Source: Lachnospiraceae bacterium 10-1
GTDB taxonomy: Bacteria; Bacillota; Clostridia; Lachnospirales; Lachnospiraceae
Assembly: GCA_000403495.2 (NCBI GenBank)
Contig: KE159822.1
Location: 103,911-167,910, forward strand
DNA: 64,000 nt
Direction: 5' to 3'
In this document: piece by piece, positions 14,598 to 22,574 of the stretch
How positions within the stretch are numbered: position 1 is the stretch's first letter
Layout: each line of letters starts with the position of its first letter
Translations under genes and position numbers: made by a program
The notes under the pieces: generated by a model
Told to the model about the DNA's origin: nothing
What the model saw: the letters and a program-made list of their open reading frames with translations, nothing else
The model's database searches: none

Positions 14598-15128
14598 ATG
14601 GATATAACAGGAATAGCAAAAAGTCATCAAGCGGGCATCCCAAAGCCATCATCCAAGAAGGACTGGAAGCTGTCCGATTCCCTCCGGGAGCAGATTGCCG
14701 GATACGCCAGGGAGGATGCGGCGCAGGGCGTCTATATGGGGAATAAGTTCCTCGCCCTGCGGAAAAGCGAGGTCGCCAAAGTGGCGCCGGACAGGGCGGC
14801 GCTGATGGGGAAGGTCGGTCAGGAAATGGCGGACATGAAAACGATACGGGAGGCTGACAGGCGGTGGCTGTGCCTTCTGTTCGGGGAGCCGTATGAGGCA
14901 GAGTTCCAGTCCGAGGGGACGGGCTCCGCTGTCCATGTGTATGACGGGAACGGTGATGAGGTACTGACCTACACGGCGGGCGTGGGCTGGCATGAGAAGG
15001 AGTCGAAGGCGGAGACGCAGGTACACGGGGCTTTGAAGGCTGCCTACTATGATGCGTACCATGCGGCAAGGCAGGAGATAAATGCCGGGGCGGTGGAAAT
15101 GCAGGGTGGCTTTGACGCGAGGGCGTGA
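14598..15128 (+). CDS. Uncharacterised 176-aa protein, paralogue of the gene at 11000
   Basis: GGAGG precedes ATG 14598. The protein is soluble, without signal peptide or membrane segments, starting MDITGIAKSHQ followed by KDWKLSDSLREQIAGYARED, a charged helix. Its second half shares with the 211-aa protein at 11000 the pattern PDRxAx, D-x-NG-(6)-L-x-Y, W, then an Ala-rich helix ending in a Tyr-Asp/Asn pair. The gene is very G+C-rich compared with the PEBP gene before it. I know of no experimental function for this family. With 11000, 11715 and 13034 it forms a set of soluble proteins under a peptide-type sensor system. Confidence 0.65.
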   Translation: MDITGIAKSHQAGIPKPSSKKDWKLSDSLREQIAGYAREDAAQGVYMGNKFLALRKSEVAKVAPDRAALMGKVGQEMADMKTIREADRRWLCLLFGEPYEAEFQSEGTGSAVHVYDGNGDEVLTYTAGVGWHEKESKAETQVHGALKAAYYDAYHAARQEINAGAVEMQGGFDARA

Positions 15129-15138
15129 GGAGGCAAAT

Positions 15139-15345
15139 GTGAAAAAGAAACTTATTATTGTTTTTGCAGTGATAGCGGCGGTTCTGTTACTGATTCCGGT
15201 CAGAAAGGTTTATGAGGATGGCGGGACGCAGACTTATACATCCCTGACCTATAAGGTCATTGTGTGGAAGCAGATAGATGGGAAATCGGGGACGGAGTTA
15301 TATCTTTTTCCGAATAACTTCCACCAGTTAGATTATTACGAATGA
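15139..15345 (+). CDS. Small membrane-anchored protein, 68 aa
   Basis: GAGGAGG lies upstream of GTG 15139, giving KKKLIIVFAVIAAVLLLIPV at the N-terminus, a single transmembrane or uncleaved signal segment, then about 45 exported residues rich in Tyr and Thr. Proteins of this plan (KKKLIIG..., then DGGT...Y...YKV) are common hypothetical proteins in Lachnospiraceae. It starts 11 bp after the preceding gene, so it is probably in the same transcript. Function unknown. Confidence 0.65.
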   Translation: MKKKLIIVFAVIAAVLLLIPVRKVYEDGGTQTYTSLTYKVIVWKQIDGKSGTELYLFPNNFHQLDYYE

Positions 15346-15444
15346 GAAATAGCGGCAGTGCGGCATGAAGGGAGAGGCGTTTATTGGGAGATACCAATAT
15401 GCGCCTCTGCATTTTTAGGAGAGGAGGTGGTAGGTATCCGGAGG

Positions 15445-15594
15445 ATGAGATGCTCGAACAGTTTATGTAAGAAACGTGTCTGCGACATTTGGGAGAACCG
15501 TTTCGGGGTGATTGTGATAGAGCTGAAATGCCCGCACTGCGGCGAGGTGGTACGGGTGTATTGGAAACCGAGGCTGAAAGGTAAATATACATAG
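15445..15594 (+). CDS. Small zinc-ribbon protein, 49 aa
   Basis: The frame encodes MRCSNSLCKKRVCDIWENRF and later LKCPHCGEVVRVYW. A CX4C pair (plus a third Cys) and a CPHC pair, about 25 residues apart, would bind one zinc, as in Com-like or DNA-binding zinc ribbons of mobile elements. Start choice is uncertain: GGAGG touches ATG 15445 directly, while GAGGAGG at 15421 is rather far. It is the last gene before the recombination module. Confidence 0.5.
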   Translation: MRCSNSLCKKRVCDIWENRFGVIVIELKCPHCGEVVRVYWKPRLKGKYT

Positions 15595-15602
15595 ATGAAA
15601 AG

Positions 15603-15630
15603 AACGGCGGGGGGATATCCTGCTGTTTTT
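15603..15630 (+). terminator. Intrinsic terminator of the cassette run
   Basis: AACGGCGGGG (15603-15612) pairs with TCCTGCTGTT (15618-15627) using three G-T pairs, followed by a T-run. It separates the cassette genes from the sigma/Xis/Int module. From 15631 to 15864 I see no gene. Confidence 0.6.
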
Positions 15631-15864
15631 GCTTTTACGGATTAAAGCGTTCCTTTTATGGGCATACTTATGCTATCAATGGAAAAATTTGGTAATTCCA
15701 TTGTACGCAAAACTGAATAAAAAGTACCGAGCGAGTGGGACCGCATTGCGTCGAGTCACGAATGGCCGGAGTAAAGCTAGTGGGTTTTAATGTGTGTAGT
15801 TTTTAGATAGCTTTCCCTGGCCATTCTCTGCCATTTTTTCAAAGCCAGTCCCACATTTAAATTT

Positions 15865-15908
15865 AAAGCGTTCCTAACTTTACGAAGCCGTAAAGGAAGG
15901 AACGCTTT
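15865..15908 (+). promoter_or_regulatory. Hairpin sequestering the ribosome site of the sigma-like gene
   Basis: AAAGCGTTCC (15865-15874) pairs with GGAACGCTTT (15899-15908), and inside it CTTTACG (15878-15884) pairs with CGTAAAG (15889-15895). The ribosome site AAGGAAGGAA lies in the right side of the structure, and the start codon ATG 15909 follows it immediately. Translation would therefore be blocked until the hairpin opens. A third copy of AAAGCGTTCC is at 15644-15653. Confidence 0.65.
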
Positions 15909-16376
15909 ATGTCTGTTAGGAAAATCACAGTCAAGTCAGGAAACGAAGAATCCACAATGAATGTTACGGAAGAAGAATACAGGAATTACTACCGCCCGTG
16001 GTGGCAGCAGAAAAAGCATGAGCAACGGAACCGTGAGGCAATGGAGCAGAACGGTTATACAGAAGAATCCTACGAGGAATGGAAAGAGAACGATATGCGG
16101 ACGGAGCTTTTTGCGGAGAGCATGGAGGAACTGGCGGAAAAGCGGATGCTGCTTGGTGTCCTGCAGGACGCTATGGATTCCCTCCTGCCGGAAGAACGGG
16201 AGCTTGCCATGAAGGTGTTCGGGGAGGAAATGAGTGTTTATAAATATGCGCGGGTGACGGGAGGCAACAGGCGGACGCTTGATTTCCGCAAAAACAAGGT
16301 CATGGAGAAACTGCGCCATTTTTTTGAATATTCTAACGTTTCGGAGCCACCGTTTTATCGCTTGAGAGCCATTTGA
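15909..16376 (+). CDS. Sigma-70-like regulator of the mobile element (Tn916 orf7 type)
   Basis: This 155-aa protein has the form of sigma-like factors found just upstream of xis-int in Tn916-related elements: a Lys/Glu-rich N-terminus (EEEYRNYYRPWWQQKK) and a C-terminal region-4-like helix-turn-helix (LLPEERELAMKVFGEEMSVY, then RRTLDFRKNKVMEKLRHFF). In Tn916 the equivalent protein helps switch on transfer functions. The start codon is buried next to a strong hairpin (15865-15908), so its expression is probably controlled at translation. It is followed by a roughly 100-bp gap with two GCTTGAGAGCCA words (about 16361 and 16392) that may bind Xis or Int. Confidence 0.75.
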   Translation: MSVRKITVKSGNEESTMNVTEEEYRNYYRPWWQQKKHEQRNREAMEQNGYTEESYEEWKENDMRTELFAESMEELAEKRMLLGVLQDAMDSLLPEERELAMKVFGEEMSVYKYARVTGGNRRTLDFRKNKVMEKLRHFFEYSNVSEPPFYRLRAI

Positions 16377-16480
16377 TTTTGGTATTCTAATGCTTGAGAG
16401 CCACCACAACAGTACCTTTTTATATAAATTTTATGTGAATTGGAGCGTGATTCATTATAGAAACAACAGAAGCATTAAAA

Positions 16481-16672
16481 ATGCCTTGGTGGAACAAGTA
16501 TACATTATCGGTTCAGGAAGCCGCAGAATATTTTGGTTTTAGTGATAAAAAGGTTAGAAAGATTATAGATGAACATGAAACGGACAATTTTGTCTTATGG
16601 AATGGTACAAGACCGCGAATTAAAAGACAGCTATTTGAGAAATTTGTTGACGAAAAATTAAATTCTATATAG
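16481..16672 (+). CDS. xis: Excisionase (Tn916 Xis type)
   Basis: This 63-aa protein has the winged-helix/MerR-like fold of Tn916 Xis: LSVQEAAEYFGFSDKKVRKI and a C-terminal basic wing (NGTRPRIKRQLFEKFVDE). It binds near the element ends and directs the integrase towards excision. Position and order (sigma-like, xis, int) match Tn916-family modules. No strong ribosome site is seen before ATG 16481, only a weak AGAAG, so it may be poorly translated, which is usual for excisionases. Confidence 0.85.
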   Translation: MPWWNKYTLSVQEAAEYFGFSDKKVRKIIDEHETDNFVLWNGTRPRIKRQLFEKFVDEKLNSI

Positions 16673-16782
16673 TAGCTTCCCAATTTGATTATAAATGATT
16701 GCTAATAGATTTTGGGGGTTAAGTATGGTATATTATTAATTATCATACCGAGACTCTCTGGACATGAAAGGAGAGGAAATAT

Positions 16783-17979
16783 TTGTCAGAAGTAAGGAAA
16801 GATAGTAAAGGTCGTAAACTAATGACAGGGGAGAGTCAGGATAAAGACGGGAGATACAGATATAAATATTGTGATTCTTTTGGGAATAGAAAGTCTGTAT
16901 ATAGTTGGAGATTAACAGAATCCGATTCATATCCGAAAGGAAAGCGCAAGGATATTTCCCTGAGAGAAAAAGAAAAGAACATTCAAAAAGAGTTAAACGA
17001 TGACATTATCCCCGATGGTGGGAATATGACAGTATTGGAACTGGTGGAGAAATATATCAATCAAAAAAGAGGCGTTAAGCATAATACGCAAGCCAATTAC
17101 AATTTTGTTATCAATGTCATCAAGAAAGAACCGTTCGGAGCAAAGCGGATTGATAAGGTGAAATTATCAGATGCCAGGGAGTGGCTGATTAAATTACAGG
17201 ATGATGGCAGAGGATATAGCAGCATACATAGCATCCGGGGAGTAGTCAGACCAGCTTTTCAGATGGCAATGGATGATGATCTTATCCGTAAGAATCCGTT
17301 TGAATTCCAGTTAGCAACGGTAGTAGTAAACGATAGTGTGACTAGGGAAGCTATTACACGGAAACAGGAGCGGGAGTTTCTAAGATTCATCAAAGAAGAT
17401 AAGCATTTCTGCAAATATTATGATGGAATTTATATCTTATTCAAAACTGGACTTAGGGTTTCTGAATTTTGTGGACTGACAAAAGAAGATATTGAGTTTG
17501 ATAAGGAAAGAATCAAAGTAGACCATCAATTACAGAGAAAACGTGATATGGAATATGTGATTGAAACACCTAAGACAGAAAAAGGTGTGAGATATGTTCC
17601 CATGAATGAAGATGTTGCAGAGTGCTTCAAGCGTATCATTGAAAACAGAAAGAAACCGAAAATTGAACCAATGATTGATGGCAGGGCAGGATTTCTATTT
17701 CTGGATAAGAATGATATGCCTATGGTGGCTTTGCATTGGGAGAAATATTTTCAGCATATCAGAGAGAAATATAATAGTATATATAAGGTGCAAATGCCTG
17801 TTATAACACCACATGTATGCAGACATACATTCTGTAGCAACATGGCGAAGTCGGGCATGAATCCAAAGACACTACAATACATTATGGGACATTCTGATAT
17901 TGGCGTTACATTGAACACATATACACATTTACAGTTTGATGATGCCAAAGAAGAGATGAAGAAAGTCTGTAATAAGTAG
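16783..17979 (+). CDS. int: Tn916-family tyrosine integrase
   Basis: This 398-aa recombinase starts at TTG 16783 with GAGAGG seven bases upstream. It has an N-terminal arm-binding domain (about 1-70), a SAM-like core-binding domain (about 80-170) and a catalytic domain with Arg in KTGLRVSEF, HVCRH, GHSD and nucleophile Tyr in TLNTYTHL. It is the intact counterpart of the remnant at 1-299. The gene ends 177 bp before the LMW-PTP gene, with inverted TTTAGCCC words in the gap that look like arm sites. I infer that it inserted the element into the start of the phosphatase gene. An inverted repeat around GGTATA...TCATACC (about 16724-16750) in front of the gene may be a promoter operator. Confidence 0.93.
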   Translation: MSEVRKDSKGRKLMTGESQDKDGRYRYKYCDSFGNRKSVYSWRLTESDSYPKGKRKDISLREKEKNIQKELNDDIIPDGGNMTVLELVEKYINQKRGVKHNTQANYNFVINVIKKEPFGAKRIDKVKLSDAREWLIKLQDDGRGYSSIHSIRGVVRPAFQMAMDDDLIRKNPFEFQLATVVVNDSVTREAITRKQEREFLRFIKEDKHFCKYYDGIYILFKTGLRVSEFCGLTKEDIEFDKERIKVDHQLQRKRDMEYVIETPKTEKGVRYVPMNEDVAECFKRIIENRKKPKIEPMIDGRAGFLFLDKNDMPMVALHWEKYFQHIREKYNSIYKVQMPVITPHVCRHTFCSNMAKSGMNPKTLQYIMGHSDIGVTLNTYTHLQFDDAKEEMKKVCNK

Positions 17980-17980
17980 T

Positions 17981-18016
17981 GGGCTAAAAATTTCAATTTA
18001 GCCCAGAATTTAGCCC
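17981..18016. repeat. Candidate integrase arm sites at the right end
   Basis: GGGCTAAA (17981-17988) is inverted against TTTAGCCC at 17997-18004, which recurs directly at 18009-18016. Two direct copies 12 bp apart next to the int stop copy the geometry of the GCCCC pairs at 1652-1667 but with a different sequence, as expected for a different integrase specificity. No TTTAGCCC word is found just right of the left core. Confidence 0.5.
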
Positions 18017-18155
18017 AAACGAAGGAAAAGTTATGCAAAGTTATTCCAAGTTATACATAAAAAGGTGAACAAACACACTATCATAAAAATATAGCAAAAC
18101 TGTTGAAAGTGCCTAAAATACAGCAAAATCAAGCATTTACGGAGGTTTTAGCAAC

Positions 18156-18611
18156 ATGATAAAAATACTTTTCGTCTGCCACGGCAACATCTGCCGCAGC
18201 ACAATGGCCGAGAGCATCATGACGCATATAGTAAAGCAGGCAGGCTTGGAAGCTGATTTCCAAATCGCTTCCGCTGCAACCAGCAGAGAAGAGATTGGAA
18301 ACAGCCCCCATTACGGAACCGTTGGTAAGCTGCGGGAAATGGGAATTCCGTTGGTGCCTCATAAGGCAGTTCAAATGACGAAAGAGGATTATGCATTTTA
18401 CGATTATCTGATCGGCATGGATGACTGGAATCTGAAAAATATGTGGAGAATTGCAGATGGTGATCCTTTGCATAAAATATACAAGCTGTTAGAATTTGCC
18501 GGAAGTACCAGAGACATTGCTGATCCCTGGTATACCGGAAATTTTGATGTGACCTACAAGGATATTATAGAAGGTTGTCAGGCTTTGCTAAATAGTCTAA
18601 AGTCCAATTAA
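18156..18611 (+). CDS. Low-molecular-weight protein tyrosine phosphatase
   Basis: This 151-aa enzyme removes phosphate from phosphotyrosine (or related phospho-residues) in the cytoplasm. The P-loop CX5R is Cys8-HGNIC-Arg14, with the general acid Asp123 in DPWYTG. Length is normal. GGAGG precedes ATG 18156. The promoter and first codons come from the element side of the attachment core, so expression may differ from that of an empty site. In Firmicutes these enzymes often act with tyrosine kinases of capsule or exopolysaccharide synthesis; no such kinase is in this window. A truncated copy of its start is at 1774. Confidence 0.9.
   Translation: MIKILFVCHGNICRSTMAESIMTHIVKQAGLEADFQIASAATSREEIGNSPHYGTVGKLREMGIPLVPHKAVQMTKEDYAFYDYLIGMDDWNLKNMWRIADGDPLHKIYKLLEFAGSTRDIADPWYTGNFDVTYKDIIEGCQALLNSLKSN
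18171..18184. other. Right attachment core (repeat of 1789-1802)
   Basis: TTCGTCTGCCACGG is identical to 1789-1802. It lies in codons 6-10 of the phosphatase gene, so integration conserves the protein start. The two cores are 16,382 bp apart, which would be the element length if both belong to the same event. Confidence 0.6.
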
Positions 18612-18623
18612 AGTCTGAGCTTC

Positions 18624-19640
18624 TCAGTACCTGAGTTTTTCAGCCGCGTCAGAGAGTACTGCACATACTTTGTCACACCAGTTGTCAAATTCAGGATCTT
18701 CCTTTTGACATTCGGGGTGGGAAAGTACATAAGTTATTGTATCTTTAATTCCCTGATCTGCACGAATAGAAGCAGTAAATCCGGGGACAAGTCTTTTTAA
18801 CTTACTGTTATCAAACACTACGGTGTTTGCTTTATCGCCCAGCAGGCTTCCGGTAAAATCATAGGGAGAGCAAGAAGCTAAAAATTCAGAAGAAACATGG
18901 ACAGCATTCAGCCTGACGCCTAAAACATCTGCAATAATCTGATAAATCTGATTCCAGGTAAGGGCTTCATCTGAGGTAATCTGAACAGCTTCTCCAATGG
19001 CATGGATATTTCCCATTAGCCCTGCAAAGCCCTTGGCAAAGTCCAGACTGTGTGTCAGTGTCCAGAGAGAAGTCCCATCCCCATGAATGATAACCGGTTT
19101 TCCCTCCAGCATTCGCTTTATTACCCCATAACTGCCATTTATGCCATGAACACCAAGGGGCACAGACCGTTCGGAATAGGTATGGCTGGGACGGACGATA
19201 GTTATAGGAAATCCACTGTCCCGATACAGTTTCATCAAATAGTCTTCTCCGGCAATTTTATTACGGGAATACTCCCAATAAGGATTTGCAAGGGGAGTCC
19301 CTTCATTGATCCGGTAATCAGAAAGCGGTTTCTGATAGGCAGACGCGGAACTGATATAGACAAATTGCTTGGTTTTATCTTTAAAAAGTCTGTAATCACG
19401 TGCAAGCTGATCTTTAGTAAAAGCAATAAAATCTGCTACCACATCAAAGGAAAGATCTTTAATCAGTCGACTGACAGATGCTTCTTCATTGATATCTGCT
19501 TTTAGTTCAATAATATCTCCGGTAAGTGTGTGGCTGCGGCTGCCTCTGTTCACAAGATAAAGGGTGTGGCCTTGTGATAAAAGAAGCTTTGAAACAGCCA
19601 TACTGATAGTGCCGGTGCCGCCGATAAGAAGAATTTTCAT
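18624..19640 (-). CDS. NAD-dependent epimerase/dehydratase (extended SDR)
   Basis: This 338-aa protein has a Rossmann glycine motif GGTGTIS near the N-terminus, the SSASAY strand and a catalytic YxxxK (YSRNK), all typical of sugar-nucleotide epimerase-like or atypical extended SDRs. It lacks features that would fix the substrate; related proteins act on nucleotide sugars or work as NAD-dependent reductases. It converges on the phosphatase gene with only 12 bp between the stops. It stands alone on the minus strand. Confidence 0.85.
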   Translation of the reverse strand: MKILLIGGTGTISMAVSKLLLSQGHTLYLVNRGSRSHTLTGDIIELKADINEEASVSRLIKDLSFDVVADFIAFTKDQLARDYRLFKDKTKQFVYISSASAYQKPLSDYRINEGTPLANPYWEYSRNKIAGEDYLMKLYRDSGFPITIVRPSHTYSERSVPLGVHGINGSYGVIKRMLEGKPVIIHGDGTSLWTLTHSLDFAKGFAGLMGNIHAIGEAVQITSDEALTWNQIYQIIADVLGVRLNAVHVSSEFLASCSPYDFTGSLLGDKANTVVFDNSKLKRLVPGFTASIRADQGIKDTITYVLSHPECQKEDPEFDNWCDKVCAVLSDAAEKLRY

Positions 19641-19765
19641 ATAAATTTCCTGCCTTTCTGTAAATAATCTTATAAATTTATTTCTATTATAAAAATTTTG
19701 TGACTGAAAGAAAAGAAATTTTTTATAAAACTACCGAAAAGTATTAGCGGCATCTAAATATAGGA

Positions 19766-19794
19766 TTGTAATATTTTAGCAAAGTAGTTATAAT
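19766..19794 (+). promoter_or_regulatory. Promoter of the chemotaxis receptor gene
   Basis: TTGTAA (19766-19771) and TATAAT (19789-19794) are 17 bp apart, a housekeeping-type promoter about 50 bp before the gene. No motility sigma-D pattern is seen. Confidence 0.6.
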
Positions 19795-19844
19795 AAATGC
19801 ATTGAATAATAGAGGAAAATGATTAATTCAAGGAGGCTTTTTTT

Positions 19845-21095
19845 ATGAAGGAACAACAAAGCTTTAAAAAGAAAGTGAGACTAGTTTTCACTATGATCTG
19901 CATTATTGTTGCAGTCTCAGAACTAACGGCAATTTTGGGAATGCTGGGGCTGGGAAGCAAGGTGATGCAGCTGGTATTCCATTCCATAATATTTCTTGCA
20001 GTAATCATAGCGTCTACACGTGGGTATAAGGTGCTGGTTGAAGCGTTGGTGGATCCGCTGATTGAAATGGATGCTGCTGTGAAAGGATTGGCACAGGGAG
20101 ATTTAAGCGTTGAGGTTACTTACGAGGGAAACAATGAGCTGGGAACTTTGGCAGACAGTCTCAGACAAACCAGTAAAATGCTGAAGGAACTGCTTGATGA
20201 CCTGACCTTTATTTTAGGTGAATTTGGCAAAGGCAATTTTAATGTAAAAAGTAAAAATCGAAATGCCTATATTGGTGATTTTAAGGTGCTGTTGGAAGGT
20301 TTGCTTGCAATGGTGAAGGACTTCAGCGGCACAATGAGAAATATAGATAATGCGGCAGATCAGGTATCAGAAGGTTCCAATGATCTGTCAATGAGTTCAC
20401 AGGAGCTGGCAGACGGGGCTACCAATCAGGCGGCATCCATCGAAGAACTGCTTGCTACTGTAACAGATGTAACAAATCAGGTTTTGGAAAATACCAAAAC
20501 CACAGACAAAGCACATGATAATGCAAAACTGATCGGAGAACAGGCGAAAGTAAGCCAGTATAAGATGAAGGAACTGACAGAGGCCATGAACACTATCAAT
20601 GAAACATCCAGTGAGATCAGTAATATTATCGTTGACATTGAAGAAATTGCATCACAGACAAACCTTCTTTCCCTGAATGCCGCAATTGAAGCAGCAAGAG
20701 CAGGTGAGGCAGGCAGAGGATTTGCAGTAGTTGCCGACCAGATCAGAAAGCTGGCGGAAGACAGTGCAGCTTCAGCAGTTACCACAAAGGAACTGATTGA
20801 CAAGTCTCTTCGTGAGGTACATAAGGGAAATGAAATAACGGAACAAACTGCCGATTCCCTGAATAATGTAATTAAGGAACTGGATAACATTGTTCAGGCA
20901 GTTGCAGATATTAGGGTTGCATCTGATAAACAGGCATTATCTGTGAAGGAAATTGAAAAAGGTTTTGAGGCAATTAGTGCAGTAGTTGAGAGCAATTCGG
21001 CAGCTGCAGAAGAGACTTCTGCTACCAGCCAGGAGCTGTCTGCACAGGCAGCAGCCCTTAAGGGTATGGTAGAACGGTTCCAGCTTTGTGACTAA
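19845..21095 (+). CDS. Methyl-accepting chemotaxis-type transducer without a ligand domain
   Basis: This 416-aa protein has two membrane helices (about residues 13-33 and 40-60) with almost nothing between them, so no external sensor domain. HAMP-like segments follow (about 62-115 and a second weaker one to 165). The long signalling coiled coil has the conserved hairpin tip ([20 protein letters not shown], then [18 protein letters not shown]). Such receptors may sense membrane state or internal signals. AAGGAGG precedes ATG 19845. There are no other chemotaxis or flagellar genes in the window, so its partner CheA/CheW must be encoded elsewhere or its role is non-motile. Confidence 0.92.
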   Translation: MKEQQSFKKKVRLVFTMICIIVAVSELTAILGMLGLGSKVMQLVFHSIIFLAVIIASTRGYKVLVEALVDPLIEMDAAVKGLAQGDLSVEVTYEGNNELGTLADSLRQTSKMLKELLDDLTFILGEFGKGNFNVKSKNRNAYIGDFKVLLEGLLAMVKDFSGTMRNIDNAADQVSEGSNDLSMSSQELADGATNQAASIEELLATVTDVTNQVLENTKTTDKAHDNAKLIGEQAKVSQYKMKELTEAMNTINETSSEISNIIVDIEEIASQTNLLSLNAAIEAARAGEAGRGFAVVADQIRKLAEDSAASAVTTKELIDKSLREVHKGNEITEQTADSLNNVIKELDNIVQAVADIRVASDKQALSVKEIEKGFEAISAVVESNSAAAEETSATSQELSAQAAALKGMVERFQLCD

Positions 21096-21101
21096 TTAGA
21101 A

Positions 21102-22442
21102 TTAGCGGTATTTGCGGACTGCAAACATACATAGGATTGTCTGGACTGCCTGGCTGACCAGCAGCCCCCACAGATATCCATGAATGCCCCAAAGAGGGAT
21201 TCCCCAAAACACAAATCCCAACCGTACCAGCAGGCTGGCCATGCTGAAAACAAAAGTAAGGCTTGTTTTGCCAAGGCCGTTTAGGATGCTGCCCAAAGTA
21301 CTTGCAATATACATTAAAGGGCAGAGAAAACTAAGAACAATAATAAAACTGCCTGCAAGGGTGCTTTGGTAAAGAAGATTTCCCAGAAATCTTCCGGTTA
21401 ATAAGAAAAATGCAGTAAATATAATACCCAAAAAAAAGCCGTAGCATATAGACTTATGTACGGCTTTTTTGATTGTGCCGGTATTTTCCGCCGCATCTGC
21501 TTCTGAAACAATAGGAAGCAATAGTACACAAATAGAATTGGTGATTGCACTGGGAAACAGAATAAGGGGCAGTGACATTCCGGTCAGGATGCCGTATACA
21601 CTTAAGGCAGTTGTATTATTATAGCCATAGTCAAGCAATCTGTTGGGGATGAAAATTGCCTCCAGGCTCTGGAGAAAATTAATAATAATCCTGTTTAAAG
21701 ATAAGGGCACTGCCAGTGTAAGAAGATTTTTGATAATTGGAGGGTAAGCCGCCATTTTTGCAGGAAGCAGTATACCATAATTTTTAGGCACAACATGGAC
21801 AAAGTGTGCTTTTATGGCAATCAGGGAAACAATCATGGAGGCTGCTTCGCCAATAACCAGTCCAACCACTGCAAAACTGATGGTAGGTGCCATATGATAT
21901 TTTAGACAAAAAAAGTAGATGATATATACACTTCCCACGCGTATGATCTGTTCAGAGAGTTGGCAGATGGCAGGGACGGAAGTTTTTCGTATTCCATAAA
22001 AATATCCGTTGATGCAGGAGTGGACAGTTGCCAGTGGGATGGAAAATGAAATAATTCTAAGAAGCGGGGCGGTACGTGTTTCCATAAGGAAATAAAGTGC
22101 GATTTCCTCAGAAAACCAGTAAATACCTGCACAGCAGAAAATGGATACAATCATGGACAGGATAAAACCGGTGAATAAATGCATGGCTGAGGAGCGGTAA
22201 TCTTTAGAGATCGTTTCACCTGCAACATATTTGGAAATAGCTGTCTGCATACCTGCTGCGGTTAGAGAAAAAGAAAGAGCAAGAACTGGTGAGATGAGCT
22301 GATAAATACCCATGCCCTCCGCGCCAAATAAGCGGGATAAAAAGATACGGTAAAAAAATCCAATAAACCGGCTTGCAAAGCCGGTAGCAGTCAGAATGAT
22401 GGTTCCCGTAATCAGAGGGTTTTTTTTATGTAAGAAAGTCAT
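21102..22442 (-). CDS. SpoVB/MurJ-like lipid flippase (MOP superfamily)
   Basis: This 446-aa integral membrane protein has about 12-14 helices. The start (PLITGTIILTATGFASRFIGFF) and the SRLFGAEGMGIYQL motif are typical of the polysaccharide-transport/SpoVB branch of MOP flippases, which move lipid-linked wall precursors or act in spore cortex formation. It is shorter than classical SpoVB by about 70 residues. The gene converges on the chemotaxis receptor with 6 bp between stops. Confidence 0.85.
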   Translation of the reverse strand: MTFLHKKNPLITGTIILTATGFASRFIGFFYRIFLSRLFGAEGMGIYQLISPVLALSFSLTAAGMQTAISKYVAGETISKDYRSSAMHLFTGFILSMIVSIFCCAGIYWFSEEIALYFLMETRTAPLLRIISFSIPLATVHSCINGYFYGIRKTSVPAICQLSEQIIRVGSVYIIYFFCLKYHMAPTISFAVVGLVIGEAASMIVSLIAIKAHFVHVVPKNYGILLPAKMAAYPPIIKNLLTLAVPLSLNRIIINFLQSLEAIFIPNRLLDYGYNNTTALSVYGILTGMSLPLILFPSAITNSICVLLLPIVSEADAAENTGTIKKAVHKSICYGFFLGIIFTAFFLLTGRFLGNLLYQSTLAGSFIIVLSFLCPLMYIASTLGSILNGLGKTSLTFVFSMASLLVRLGFVFWGIPLWGIHGYLWGLLVSQAVQTILCMFAVRKYR

Positions 22443-22491
22443 AAAATACCACCGTTTGTCAGTTATTGATAAATATATGTCCCTGCTTTCG

Positions 22492-22520
22492 TTGACAGAA
22501 CAAAAAGAGAATGCTATAGT
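22492..22520 (+). promoter_or_regulatory. Promoter of the iscS-iscU-mnmA operon
   Basis: TTGACA (22492-22497) and TATAGT (22515-22520) with 17-bp spacing lie 55 bp before the cysteine desulfurase start. No Fe-S or cysteine regulator site is recognised. Confidence 0.75.
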
Positions 22521-22574
22521 AAAAAATGTTGAAAGCCTAGTAATTCAATGGGAATAGAAGAAAGGAGCCGGAAA

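Noticed and set aside
1774..18184. Complete integrative conjugative element
   Set aside because: No relaxase, coupling protein or type IV secretion genes are visible between the cores; only the regulatory and recombination module is of Tn916 type.
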